From positions 1-43,067 of the forward strand of contig CASDXQ010000020.1 in assembly GCA_949285145.1 (NCBI GenBank): DNA of 43,067 nucleotides, read 5' to 3'. The translations under genes were made by a program, and so were the position numbers. Positions 9,443 to 17,298 of this stretch are shown here, one piece after another. Source of the DNA: an uncultured Spirochaetales bacterium. Lineage in GTDB: Bacteria; Spirochaetota; Spirochaetia; Sphaerochaetales; Sphaerochaetaceae. The notes under the pieces were generated by a model. It saw only the letters and a list, made by a program, of their open reading frames with translations. It was not told the DNA's origin and made no database searches. Position 1 is the stretch's first letter. The number at the start of each line of letters is the position of its first letter.

Positions 9443-10607
9443 GATTCTCTATATTGAGGGAGACGGGGTGGGATGCGAGATCACTCCCGTCATGATCAGC
9501 ACTCTGAAAGCTGCAGTCAGAAAGGCCTATGACAATCCTCCTGAGCTTGTCTTTGAAGAAGTGCTTGCAGGAGGGAAGGCTGAGAAGCTTACCGGTGAAA
9601 GCCTGCCTGCCCTCACGCTTGAGAAGATAAAGGAAAGCGGGATTGCCATCAAAGGTCCTCTGATGACTCCTGTAGGGAAGGGAAAGCGAAGTCTCAATGT
9701 CGCACTGCGTCAGGAACTGGATCTGTATGTATGCCAGCGTCCCGTACGTTATTTCAACGGAGTTCCTTCCCCTGTGAAGCATCCTGAGAATGTCGATATG
9801 GTTGTCTTCCGTGAGAACACCGAAGACATTTATGCAGGAATCGAGTGGCCATCTCAAAGCGATGAGGCTGAAAAGGTTATCAGATTCCTTCATGATGAGA
9901 TGGGTGTGAACAAAATCCGTTTTCCGAAGACCAGTGCAATAGGCATAAAGCCGGTGAGCAGGGAGGGGAGCAGGAGGCTTATCAAATCTGCAGTCGAGTA
10001 TGCAATTGAGAACGGAAGAAAGACTGTTACCATCGTGCATAAAGGAAATATAATGAAATTCACTGAAGGCGGTTTCCGCTCCTGGGGCTATGAGCTGGTG
10101 AAGGATGAATACGGTGCCGTTGAGAGAGACGGGAAGGTGTATATCCCGCGCCCTGACGGTGACATTCTCGTCAATGACTGCATTTGTGATGCCTTCCTTC
10201 AGAATATCCTTCTCAAGCCTGAAGCATACAGTGTGGTTGCCACACTCAATCTCAACGGTGACTATGTTTCAGACGCGCTAGCCGCTCAGGTCGGTGGAAT
10301 CGGCATCTCACCCGGTGCGAATATAAACTACGAAACTGGAAGGGCTGTTTTCGAGGCCACTCACGGCGTTGCTCCTGATATCGCAGGAAAGGATATCGTG
10401 AATCCTCTTTCCCTTGTGCTCTCAGGAGAGATGCTGCTTCGCTATATAGGACTCAGGGAAGCTGCGGATCTTGTGATCAGTGCAGTTGAGAAGACGATTG
10501 CCGCAAAGACAGTCACACGTGACCTTTACAATCTTCTGGATGACAAAAGCGGTGCCAGGTGCCTCGGTACAAAGGCATTCGGTGAAGAACTTGTGAGGAA
10601 TCTGTGA
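9426..10607 (+). CDS. icd: Isocitrate dehydrogenase, predicted NAD-dependent
   Basis: Oxidative decarboxylation of isocitrate to 2-oxoglutarate; 393 residues, E. coli Icd-like fold. Substrate and metal motifs are present: [45 protein letters not shown] and [12 protein letters not shown]. The cofactor loop reads HGVAPDIAG, with D318 and I319 where E. coli NADP-enzyme has K344 and Y345. R365 and N369 replace Y391 and R395. These are NAD-type choices, so NAD use is predicted. AGGGAGG at 9413-9419, six bases before ATG, supports the start inside the end of acn. The next gene begins within its stop (GTGA). Confidence 0.93.
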   Translation: MKSRYKILYIEGDGVGCEITPVMISTLKAAVRKAYDNPPELVFEEVLAGGKAEKLTGESLPALTLEKIKESGIAIKGPLMTPVGKGKRSLNVALRQELDLYVCQRPVRYFNGVPSPVKHPENVDMVVFRENTEDIYAGIEWPSQSDEAEKVIRFLHDEMGVNKIRFPKTSAIGIKPVSREGSRRLIKSAVEYAIENGRKTVTIVHKGNIMKFTEGGFRSWGYELVKDEYGAVERDGKVYIPRPDGDILVNDCICDAFLQNILLKPEAYSVVATLNLNGDYVSDALAAQVGGIGISPGANINYETGRAVFEATHGVAPDIAGKDIVNPLSLVLSGEMLLRYIGLREAADLVISAVEKTIAAKTVTRDLYNLLDDKSGARCLGTKAFGEELVRNL

Positions 10608-10891
10608 AAACTTTTGCATTTCTCATAAAAAGTCCTGAGTTCCGCAGCTTGGAAGATATTGCTTACATTCATGACAGGCAGGCTGCCATCATCGGTGTCA
10701 GGGACATCGATGACGCGGTTTGTGCTGCTGTGAAACTGAAAGATGAAGGCATCTCCTGCACTGAAGTGTGCGGTGCTTTCACTGAAGATGAAGTCAGAAA
10801 ACTGATAAAAGCCACAGACGGGCAGATACCGGTAGGATACGTCACACATCTGAAAGAGCAGGATGATCTTTTCAGGAAAACATTCGGCTGA
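10604..10891 (+). CDS. Small conserved protein, DUF6506-like
   Basis: 95 residues, no catalytic motif recognised. The sequence [51 protein letters not shown] and [11 protein letters not shown] looks like the small alpha/beta DUF6506 family; this assignment is from memory of the pattern and moderate in confidence. It starts with GTG overlapping the icd stop as GTGA, with GAGGAA three bases before. It is therefore translated from the acn-icd mRNA, and its place suggests a metabolite- or cofactor-linked role. That is an inference only. Confidence 0.7.
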   Translation: MKTFAFLIKSPEFRSLEDIAYIHDRQAAIIGVRDIDDAVCAAVKLKDEGISCTEVCGAFTEDEVRKLIKATDGQIPVGYVTHLKEQDDLFRKTFG

Positions 10892-10915
10892 GCGGAATGG
10901 ATTCTGGTACATGTG

Positions 10916-10954
10916 AAAAGCGGAAAGGCCGGGTTGTCAGCCTCTCCGCTTTTT
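10916..10954. terminator. Bidirectional rho-independent terminator
   Basis: A 14-base stem, AAAAGCGGAAAGGC pairing with GCCTCTCCGCTTTT (one mismatch), closes a 10-base loop. It ends in T runs on both strands, so it serves both the acn-icd operon (+) and the gltA operon (-). Confidence 0.85.
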
Positions 10955-10962
10955 CATTTCAT

Positions 10963-11325
10963 TCACAGCAGTCCTCTTGCCTGAAGTCCCTTGAGGGCAC
11001 AGCCTTCGACGTATGGAATATGCTTTTCATCAAGCAGTGCCTTTATCTCATCTGAGCCGGCTCCCGGCTGGATGAGGACAGCATCAATCTGTTTCCTGCA
11101 TTCACTGATAAGTTTCAGCCCCTTGTGCGGATTGATGCAGAGGTCAAGCACTTCAATCTTTTCTTCAGGAACGTCATCAAGACTTGCAAGTTCCTTACCG
11201 GCACAGTGCACCTTATAGCCTGCAGCAAGCAGTGCTCCCTTTATCTTGTATGCATACTTGTCTTCATTCAGCGTATCGCCTGCAACAGTGAAGACTTTTC
11301 TGTCCATCAGGTTGTCAACAGTCAT
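10963..11325 (-). CDS. CoA-binding domain protein (CoA_binding_2/YccU-like)
   Basis: 120-residue Rossmann-type protein. FTVAGDTLNEDKYAYKIKGALLAAGYKVHCAG, VLDLCINPHKGLKLI and AVLIQPGAGSDEIKALL match the single-domain CoA-binding family, in which the fold of the succinyl-CoA synthetase N-terminus stands alone. The biochemical role of the family is unknown. GAGGAGG sits six bases before ATG, and the gene follows gltA by 9 bases, so it is the last gene of the citrate synthase operon. Location beside citrate synthase makes acyl-CoA sensing an attractive but untested idea. Confidence 0.85.
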   Translation of the reverse strand: MTVDNLMDRKVFTVAGDTLNEDKYAYKIKGALLAAGYKVHCAGKELASLDDVPEEKIEVLDLCINPHKGLKLISECRKQIDAVLIQPGAGSDEIKALLDEKHIPYVEGCALKGLQARGLL

Positions 11326-11334
11326 GAATCCTCC

Positions 11335-12633
11335 TCAGCGTTCGTTTATCGGGATGACCTTCTTGAGTTCCGGTCCGGAATAGACCTGACGCGGACGTCC
11401 AATCTTCTGATACGGGTCGTGTCTCCATTCAAGGTAGTGTGCTATCCATCCTGGCAGACGGCCCATGGCGAACAATACGGTGAACATTGACTGCGGAATA
11501 CCCATCAGGTGGAAGATTATCCCGGTGTAGAAGTCTATGTTCGGATAAAGGTTTCTCTCAATGAAATAATCATCATTCAGTGCAACTTCCTCAAGTTTGA
11601 GCGCAACTTCAAGCAGCCTGTCCTGGGCATGTCCCGCCTCGAGAACCTCCTTGCACATCTTTTTCGCGATCCTGGCTCTTGGATCGAATGTCTTGTAGAC
11701 CCTGTGTCCGAAGCCGGAGAGGCGGAAGGATGAATTCTTGTCCTTTGCTTTCTCCACAACAGACTCGACACTTTCCCCATCGCTTATGATCTTGTTCAGC
11801 ATTGCCATCACAGCCTGGTTTGCACCGCCGTGTTTCGGCCCCCAGAGCGCACAGCAGCCGGCGGCGACTGATGCATAGAGATTTGCCTCGGATGATCCTA
11901 CGAGCCTTACGGCGGAAGTGGAGCAGTTCTGCTCATGATCCGCATGCAGGATGAGAAGCTGGTTCAGGGCCTTCACATGCACAGGATCCGGATGATAGTC
12001 AATGACAGGCGAACTGAAGAGCATGTTCAGGAAATTCTCGCAGTATGAATAGTCATAGCGGGGTTCTACGAAGTCGTAGCCTTTGTCCTGACGGTAGGTG
12101 AATGCCGCAATGGTTCTCATTTTGGAAAGCAGTCTAGTCACCGTGATGTCTATGTTGTCCTCCGGATCCCTTTCCTCCATTTCAGGATAGAACGCGGACA
12201 GAGAGGCAACCATGCTGGCAAGGATTGCCATTGGGTGTGCACCGTGGGGGTAGGAGCGGAAGAAATTCCTCATGTCCACATGCAGAAGTGAATGCTTATT
12301 GAGAAGCTGGGTGTATTCCTGCCTTTCCTTTGTGTTCGGCAGCACTCCCTTGATCAGCAGATAGGCGACTTCGATGAAGTCACAGTTCTGTACGAGATCC
12401 TCAATGTCATAACCGCGGTAGCGCAGAATCCCTTTCTCACCGTTTATATAGCAGATGGATGACATGCAGCTTCCCGTGTTCATGAACCCCGGATCATAGG
12501 TGATGTAACCTGTATCCTTTCTCAGGGAGGCAATGTCGATGCTGTGGTTTCCCATGTTGTCTGTAATGACATCAAGCTGAATGTCTCTGCCGTCAGGCAG
12601 GACAAGATGCGCTTTCTTCTCTTCCTTAAGCAT
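11335..12633 (-). CDS. gltA: Citrate synthase
   Basis: Condenses acetyl-CoA and oxaloacetate to citrate. 432 residues, the length of the hexameric Gram-negative type (E. coli GltA 427). Catalytic residues are in place: H268 in GPKHGGAN, H310 in GFGHRVYK and D367 in NIDFYTG; HADHEQN is at 230-236. The N-terminal 50 residues include the small beta domain typical of the NADH-inhibited enzymes, but inhibition is not proven by sequence. Its start overlaps the upstream dehydrogenase gene by 8 bases, so both lie in one operon. It converges on acn-icd, giving a contiguous citrate-to-2-oxoglutarate set. Confidence 0.96.
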   Translation of the reverse strand: MLKEEKKAHLVLPDGRDIQLDVITDNMGNHSIDIASLRKDTGYITYDPGFMNTGSCMSSICYINGEKGILRYRGYDIEDLVQNCDFIEVAYLLIKGVLPNTKERQEYTQLLNKHSLLHVDMRNFFRSYPHGAHPMAILASMVASLSAFYPEMEERDPEDNIDITVTRLLSKMRTIAAFTYRQDKGYDFVEPRYDYSYCENFLNMLFSSPVIDYHPDPVHVKALNQLLILHADHEQNCSTSAVRLVGSSEANLYASVAAGCCALWGPKHGGANQAVMAMLNKIISDGESVESVVEKAKDKNSSFRLSGFGHRVYKTFDPRARIAKKMCKEVLEAGHAQDRLLEVALKLEEVALNDDYFIERNLYPNIDFYTGIIFHLMGIPQSMFTVLFAMGRLPGWIAHYLEWRHDPYQKIGRPRQVYSGPELKKVIPINER

Positions 12634-13534
12634 TTCCCTCTACCTTATCCAGTATTTTCTTTCCGCTTACAGCTTCAAGAGCTTTCACAAGAGCCTGGGT
12701 TCCCTTTCTTCCCATTCCCTGAGCCTGGAGTGCAATGTATAGCTGCTTCACAAGGGCAAGGCCCGGAAGACATAGTCCCATCTTCTCGCTTTCCTCAAGT
12801 GCAAGACCCATGTCTTTCACAAAGTGGTCAACCATGAAACCCGGCTCATAATCGCCTCTTATGACGCGGGGTGCGAGATTGCCGAGTGTCCAGCAGCCTG
12901 CAGCTCCGCCGCTGATGGTTGCGATCATATCGTTAAGGGACAAGCCCGCCTCAGCCCCGTAAACAAGAGCTTCGCTGACGCCTATCATTGTTCCGGCGAT
13001 CACGATCTGGTTGCACATCTTTGTCTGCTGTCCGCTGGAGACAGGACCGCAGTGGTTGATGCTTTTGCCCATTACTTCAAGAACAGGCTTTATGCGGCTG
13101 AAAACCTCGTCACTGCATCCTGCCATGAAAGTAAGGGTTGCTTCCCTTGCTCCTCTGTCTCCTCCGGAGACCGGAGCATCAGCAAAGGATGCGCCTTTTG
13201 CGCGGCAGGCCTTTTCAATTTCAAGCATGAGGGAAGGACGGGTTGTCGTCATGTCGACAGCGCATTTTCCTTCACTCAGGGCACTTACGATACCATTCTC
13301 CCCGAGATAGACTTCCTCAACATCCTTCGGAAAGCCCACTATCGTGAAGATAATGTCGCACTGCCGTGCCGTCCCGGCAGGACTGTCACACCAGACGGCT
13401 CCTTTTTCAATAAGCCCGTCCGCCTTGCTTTTTGTGCGGTTGTACACGTACAGGGGGTAGCCTGCATCAAGAATATGAGAGGCCATGCTGTGGCCCATCA
13501 CACCGAGTCCGATAAATCCTATTTTTTCTTTCAT
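12626..13534 (-). CDS. 3-hydroxyisobutyrate dehydrogenase-family oxidoreductase
   Basis: 302-residue beta-hydroxyacid dehydrogenase (tartronate semialdehyde reductase / 3-hydroxyisobutyrate dehydrogenase family). The N-terminal nucleotide fold has GFIGLGVMGHSMASHIL, the substrate loop reads FADAPVSGGDRGA, and the catalytic Lys is in GQQTKMCNQI. The residue after the second strand (YVYNRTKSK) has Arg-Thr, often seen with NADP, but I would not call cofactor on that alone. Substrate unknown. It has no ribosome binding site; TATTGT lies 7 bases before ATG. First gene of the gltA operon. Confidence 0.87.
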   Translation of the reverse strand: MKEKIGFIGLGVMGHSMASHILDAGYPLYVYNRTKSKADGLIEKGAVWCDSPAGTARQCDIIFTIVGFPKDVEEVYLGENGIVSALSEGKCAVDMTTTRPSLMLEIEKACRAKGASFADAPVSGGDRGAREATLTFMAGCSDEVFSRIKPVLEVMGKSINHCGPVSSGQQTKMCNQIVIAGTMIGVSEALVYGAEAGLSLNDMIATISGGAAGCWTLGNLAPRVIRGDYEPGFMVDHFVKDMGLALEESEKMGLCLPGLALVKQLYIALQAQGMGRKGTQALVKALEAVSGKKILDKVEGNA

Positions 13535-13541
13535 GACTCAC

Positions 13542-13570
13542 ACAATACACCAAATATTCAGGTTTGTCTA
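13542..13570 (-). promoter_or_regulatory. Possible leaderless promoter of the gltA operon
   Basis: Minus strand TAGACA (13565-13570), 17-base spacer, TATTGT (13542-13547), then 7 bases to ATG 13534. Confidence 0.4.
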
Positions 13571-13621
13571 AAAAAATAAAGGCTGTTAACAAAGCTGCGC
13601 ATTAGGAGTATGTTTCCTAGT

Positions 13622-14314
13622 ATGACAAAGAATGATGCTGCAAAACTGCTTGAAGAATATGATGCACTCTCCTGTGTCGATATGATCGACATGCTCAGGA
13701 AGGAAGAGAGCCGTCTCCTGTATGCTGGAGAGGAGGGCGTGTCGGTTGAATACCGGGGACTTGTGACACTTGCATCTTTTATTGATGATTTCACTCATAT
13801 CCTGGACAGGACAGGATATGAGCCGGATCTTATGTGCGTTCATGATGAGGAGATGAGAAACCACCTCATAGAAAAATACGGATATGAGAATGAGGAAGGA
13901 TGCTACAGTTATTCATATTACGGCACTCCTTTCGATCTGGAAGAATATGATTTCAGGACGCTTGACATTTCCTACAAGGACAGGATAAGGGAAGTCTATA
14001 CGCTTGCAAGTGAGGAAAGCCTTCTTGATGATTTTTCCCGCGGCGAGGTCTTCGGTCTTTTCATTGACGGCCGCCTGACTGGCTTCATCGGTTTTCACAG
14101 TGAGGGCAGCATGGGCATGCTGCATGTCTTTGAGGAAGGGCGGAAGAAAGGATATGGCAGCCTGCTTGAAAAATATGATATCAACAGGGCACTTGAGCTG
14201 GGCAGGATTCCTTACTGCCATGTATTTGAAAGCAATGCTGCAAGTCAGGCGCTTCAGGCGAAACTCGCTCTGAAAAAGGGAAAGAGGAAATGCTGGTGGC
14301 TGTGGAAGGACTAG
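13622..14314 (+). CDS. GNAT-family N-acetyltransferase
   Basis: About 230 residues. The C-terminal half has the GNAT pattern: LFIDGRLTGFIGFHSEGSMGMLHVFEEGRKKGYGSLLE (strands 4-5 and a variant acetyl-CoA loop RKKGYG), then CHVFESNAASQALQAKLALKKG, the common N-x-x-S...GF-like end. The N-terminal half (about 110 residues) is acidic and resembles no motif I know. Substrate unknown. Two starts compete: ATG 13610 is one base after TAGGAG (13603-13608) and ATG 13622 is 13 bases after it; neither is ideal. I prefer 13622. It is divergent from the gltA operon. Confidence 0.8.
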   Translation: MTKNDAAKLLEEYDALSCVDMIDMLRKEESRLLYAGEEGVSVEYRGLVTLASFIDDFTHILDRTGYEPDLMCVHDEEMRNHLIEKYGYENEEGCYSYSYYGTPFDLEEYDFRTLDISYKDRIREVYTLASEESLLDDFSRGEVFGLFIDGRLTGFIGFHSEGSMGMLHVFEEGRKKGYGSLLEKYDINRALELGRIPYCHVFESNAASQALQAKLALKKGKRKCWWLWKD

Positions 14315-14340
14315 CCTCGCATTTCTTTCTCAATTATATT

Positions 14341-14360
14341 TGTCATGAAGGTACATAACA
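14341..14360 (+). promoter_or_regulatory. Possible operator of the ArsR-family gene
   Basis: Imperfect inverted repeat TGTCATG-N6-CATAACA (one mismatch), directly after a TATATT -10-like hexamer (14335-14340) and ending two bases before the ATG. A bound repressor here would block both transcription and the weak AAGG ribosome site. Confidence 0.35.
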
Positions 14361-14361
14361 G

Positions 14362-14646
14362 ATGAGAGATGAGGAAATAACGGATCTTGCGGAGTTTTTC
14401 AAGGTTTTCGGAGATCCTACAAGACTTAAGATACTTTTCATTCTCGAGGAAGGTGAGTCCAGCGTCAGCGAGATAGCATCCGTCACCGGCATGAGCCAGT
14501 CCGCGATCTCACAGCAGCTGAAGATACTCAAGACATCGCGTCTCGTACGCCCCCGCAAGGAAGGCAAGTCCATCTTCTACCGCCTGTGCGATGAGCATAT
14601 AAGCAGGATACTCAGCATGGGCAAGGAGCATTACGAAGAGCTTTAG
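14362..14646 (+). CDS. ArsR/SmtB-family metal-responsive repressor
   Basis: 94-residue winged-helix repressor. FFKVFGDPTRLKILFIL and VSEIASVTGMSQSAISQQLKILKTSRLVRPRKEGKSIFYRL give the HTH and wing. The arsenic-type CxC motif in the recognition-side helix is absent (EIASVTG instead). The last helix holds D77, H79, H90 and E93, exactly the D-x-H-x10-H-x2-E spacing of the alpha-5 zinc/cobalt site of SmtB (and CzrA, with His last). A Zn(II)- or Co(II)-sensing dimer is therefore predicted. No transporter lies beside it, so its target is probably elsewhere or itself. Its 3' end overlaps the convergent maf gene by 35 bases. Confidence 0.88.
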   Translation: MRDEEITDLAEFFKVFGDPTRLKILFILEEGESSVSEIASVTGMSQSAISQQLKILKTSRLVRPRKEGKSIFYRLCDEHISRILSMGKEHYEEL

Positions 14647-15247
14647 TGATGTCTTCAAGAGGGAGGCCGATGACATTTGACCAGCTTCCCTCTATTCTTT
14701 CTATCAGTGTGTAGCCGGTTTTCTGGATTCTGTATCCTCCTGCTGCGCCGGCCCATTCACCGCTGTCAAGATAAGATTCAATCTGTGCATCAGTAAGATG
14801 TGAGAAGAACACACGGCTTGTGCTGCAGCCGGAGATAATGCCTTCATCCGGTACGAAAAGTGCCCATCCGGTGACGACTTCCTGCATCTTGCCGGAGAAT
14901 TCGTCCAGCATGCGCCGGGCATCATTCCTGTCCTTTGGTTTGCCAAGTATTTCGTCATTGAATGAGACCATTGTGTCAAGTGCGAGAGAAAGCGTGAGTG
15001 GATCGAAATCACGGCTGTTCATGAAGCTGACAAGCTTTATGAGCGCGATATGCGAGACGATTGATGAAGGCTGAGTGTGACCGTCCCATGTCTCTTCTGC
15101 AGCTTGAGGCCAGGCAGATACCTTTATTCCGCAGTCCTTTTCAAGAAGTTCGAGGCGGTTGGGGGAGGATGATGCAAGATTGAGCGGACTGAGATAAAAG
15201 CGTGCTTCTTTTACAAGCTTTTCATCAAGTACTGGTTTTTCCTTCAC
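14612..15247 (-). CDS. maf: Maf family nucleotide pyrophosphatase
   Basis: Maf/HAM1-superfamily protein of 211 residues, predicted to hydrolyse non-canonical or UTP/TTP-type nucleotides to monophosphates. Motifs: LASSSPNRLELLEKDCGI (usual SxRR is SPNR here), LALDTMVSFNDEILGKP, ARRMLDEFSGKMQEVVTG (usual His before VVTG is Gln) and EWAGAAGGYRIQ...GSWSNVIGLPLE. The open frame reaches 15286, but the GTG at 15247 overlaps the ABC-F stop as GTGA. It has GGAGGAG eight bases upstream, so this start is chosen. The divergent motif residues could alter substrate choice. Confidence 0.87.
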   Translation of the reverse strand: MKEKPVLDEKLVKEARFYLSPLNLASSSPNRLELLEKDCGIKVSAWPQAAEETWDGHTQPSSIVSHIALIKLVSFMNSRDFDPLTLSLALDTMVSFNDEILGKPKDRNDARRMLDEFSGKMQEVVTGWALFVPDEGIISGCSTSRVFFSHLTDAQIESYLDSGEWAGAAGGYRIQKTGYTLIERIEGSWSNVIGLPLEDITKALRNAPCPC

Positions 15248-17175
15248 TTCTGCAGCTCCTCCAGCTCCTGAGAGAGGGAGAACCATTCCTCGTTCAGTTT
15301 CTCGACTTCGGCTTCCATTGTTTCCTTTTCTTTCACCACTGCGCTTATTTTCGCAGGCATGCTGTATATTTCCGGCTGTCCCATTTTCTCTTCAAGAGCC
15401 TTTATCGAGGTGCTGAGGCTGTCGATCCTCTCCATGAGTGCATCCAGCTGTTTTTCCAGTTTCTGTATCTGATTGCGTCTCTCTTTCTGGCTTCTGTGAT
15501 CATCTGATGAGGAAATAGTCTTTTTCTCCTGTGATTTCACGGCTTTCACCGTCTTTTCCTTTTCAAGGAACCGGTTTTCCTTTTCCTCCAGCTTGTATGA
15601 GAAGTAGTCGTAGTCACCTTCAAAGAAAACCGGAGCCTCATCAGACAGATAGAGAATCCTTGTCGCAAGATTCTTGATGAAATGTGTGTCGTGGCTTACG
15701 AAAACGACAGTTCCCTCGTATGCCTTGATCGCCTCGAGAAGCATCTCCTTCGTGTTGATGTCAAGATGATTCGTAGGCTCGTCAAGAATCAGCAGGTTTG
15801 CCGGATGCAGAAGAATCTTGAGAAGGGCAAGGCGGCTTTTTTCTCCGCCGGAGAGCACGCTTACGCTTTTGAACACATCGTCATCGTGAAAGAGAAATGA
15901 ACCCAGCATGTTCCTCAGACGCGGAAGATCTCCGGTGTCGGCAACTTCCTCAAGTTCCCCGAGCACGGTGTTGGCATTGTTCAGCGTTTTCTCGCTTTCC
16001 TGTGCATAATAGCCGATCCTGAGGCCGGCACCGTCCCTGAGTGTTCCGCTGAATGAGTCATCCTGATGGGCAAGTATTCTCAGCAGCGTCGACTTTCCTG
16101 TACCGTTGCGTCCTGCGATTGCGAGCCTTTCCTTCTTCCTGACAATGAATGACAGGTCATCGAAGATCACATGATCTCCGTATGCTTTGTGAAGATGCTC
16201 AGCGATTTCCACATCATTGCCGCTGTGCGGGGCAGGGGGAAAGGAGAAGCTGAGTTTCTTCAGATGATCCGGAATCTCGACGATTTCCATTTTCTCAAGG
16301 GCTGTTATGCGGGACTGCACCTGACGGCTCTTTGTGGCTTTGTAGCGGAAACGCTCTATGAAACGTTCCGTTTTCTCTATCTCGCTCTGCTGTTCTGCAT
16401 AGCGGTGCATTATTTCCTTAATTTCCTCTTCCCTCTGTTTCAGGTATGAGGAATAGTTGCCGCTGTAGCGTGTGAGCTTTCCCTTGAAAAGTTCGTATAC
16501 TACATTGACGGTCTCATCAAGGAAGTCGATATCGTGCGATACCAGCATGAGGCCGCCCGGAAAATTCTTCAAATAGTTCCTGAGCCATGTGATTGCCTCG
16601 ATGTCAAGATAGTTCGTAGGCTCATCCAGAAGCAGTATGTCAGGTGATTCCACCAGAATGCGGGCAAGGGCGATCCTCATCTGGTAGCCGCCGGAAAATT
16701 CACTGGTCACGCGGGAGAAATCACTTCGCCTGAAGCCAAGCCCCTGGAGAATCTGCTCGATACGTGCCTGCCTTCTTTCGTATGAAGCGTCTTCCAGCCG
16801 GCCTTCAAGCTCATCTATGAGCGAAAGCTTTGCTTCATAGTTCTCTTCTGTGATCTCGCTTCTCAGCCTTTCTATCTCATCTGCCGTTTCCCTGAAGCGG
16901 GCGTAGCCTTCCTCGGCCGTCTCATAGACGGTCTTATGAGGCAGCACTATATCCGACTGGGGAAGATATGATATATGCATGCCGCGGGTTTTCGATATGT
17001 TCATGCCGTCCGACGCAAGCTGTCCGGTGATGACTTTCAGCAGTGTCGACTTGCCGCAGCCGTTCGCTCCTGCAAGCGCCGCCCGCGATTTACCGTCAAG
17101 AGTGAATGAAACATCTTTCAGTATGTCTCTGTCGCCGAAGGCGAGATTTAGGTTCTGAATCTGTAAAGTGACCAT
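15244..17175 (-). CDS. ABC-F family ATPase
   Basis: Soluble ABC-F protein of 643 residues with two ATPase domains and no membrane segments; the family acts on the ribosome in translation. Domain 1: Walker A GANGCGKST (36-44), signature SGGYQMR, Walker B LLLDEPTNYLD. Domain 2: GRNGTGKST, LSGGEKSRLAL, LLILDEPTNHLD. Between them is the charged linker (LKQREEEIKEIMHRYAEQQ), and the C-terminus from about residue 535 is a coiled coil. This resembles YkpA/YdiF/Uup-type members; the exact subfamily is not settled. The frame is open 322 codons further upstream, antisense to aroDE, which is rejected. ATG 17175 has no ribosome binding site but a -10 hexamer 7 bases before it. Confidence 0.93.
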   Translation of the reverse strand: MVTLQIQNLNLAFGDRDILKDVSFTLDGKSRAALAGANGCGKSTLLKVITGQLASDGMNISKTRGMHISYLPQSDIVLPHKTVYETAEEGYARFRETADEIERLRSEITEENYEAKLSLIDELEGRLEDASYERRQARIEQILQGLGFRRSDFSRVTSEFSGGYQMRIALARILVESPDILLLDEPTNYLDIEAITWLRNYLKNFPGGLMLVSHDIDFLDETVNVVYELFKGKLTRYSGNYSSYLKQREEEIKEIMHRYAEQQSEIEKTERFIERFRYKATKSRQVQSRITALEKMEIVEIPDHLKKLSFSFPPAPHSGNDVEIAEHLHKAYGDHVIFDDLSFIVRKKERLAIAGRNGTGKSTLLRILAHQDDSFSGTLRDGAGLRIGYYAQESEKTLNNANTVLGELEEVADTGDLPRLRNMLGSFLFHDDDVFKSVSVLSGGEKSRLALLKILLHPANLLILDEPTNHLDINTKEMLLEAIKAYEGTVVFVSHDTHFIKNLATRILYLSDEAPVFFEGDYDYFSYKLEEKENRFLEKEKTVKAVKSQEKKTISSSDDHRSQKERRNQIQKLEKQLDALMERIDSLSTSIKALEEKMGQPEIYSMPAKISAVVKEKETMEAEVEKLNEEWFSLSQELEELQK

Positions 17176-17182
17176 GAAATCT

Positions 17183-17212
17183 AAAATAGCAGAGTTGTGC
17201 ACAGCGGTGCAA
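17183..17212 (-). promoter_or_regulatory. Possible leaderless promoter of the ABC-F gene
   Basis: Minus strand TTGCAC (17207-17212), 18-base spacer ending in TGC, TATTTT (17183-17188), then 7 bases to ATG 17175. The TGC before the hexamer makes an extended -10. Confidence 0.5.
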
Positions 17213-17245
17213 TAAGCAATTAGCCTGCATACATATTCAATTTGC

Positions 17246-17274
17246 TTGCAATATTCTGCATAAATCATTATAGT
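17246..17274 (+). promoter_or_regulatory. Promoter of aroDE
   Basis: TTGCAA (17246-17251), 17-base spacer, TATAGT (17269-17274). Transcription should begin near 17281, leaving a leader of about 18 bases that contains AAGGAGAGG. Confidence 0.55.
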
Positions 17275-17298
17275 GGTCAGGGAAGAAGGAGAGGCACT

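Noticed and set aside
12824-13579. Long plus-strand frame of 251 codons
   Set aside because: It is the complement of the 3-hydroxyisobutyrate-dehydrogenase-family gene, which has clear cofactor and catalytic motifs. The plus-strand translation is rich in Cys and His without any pattern.
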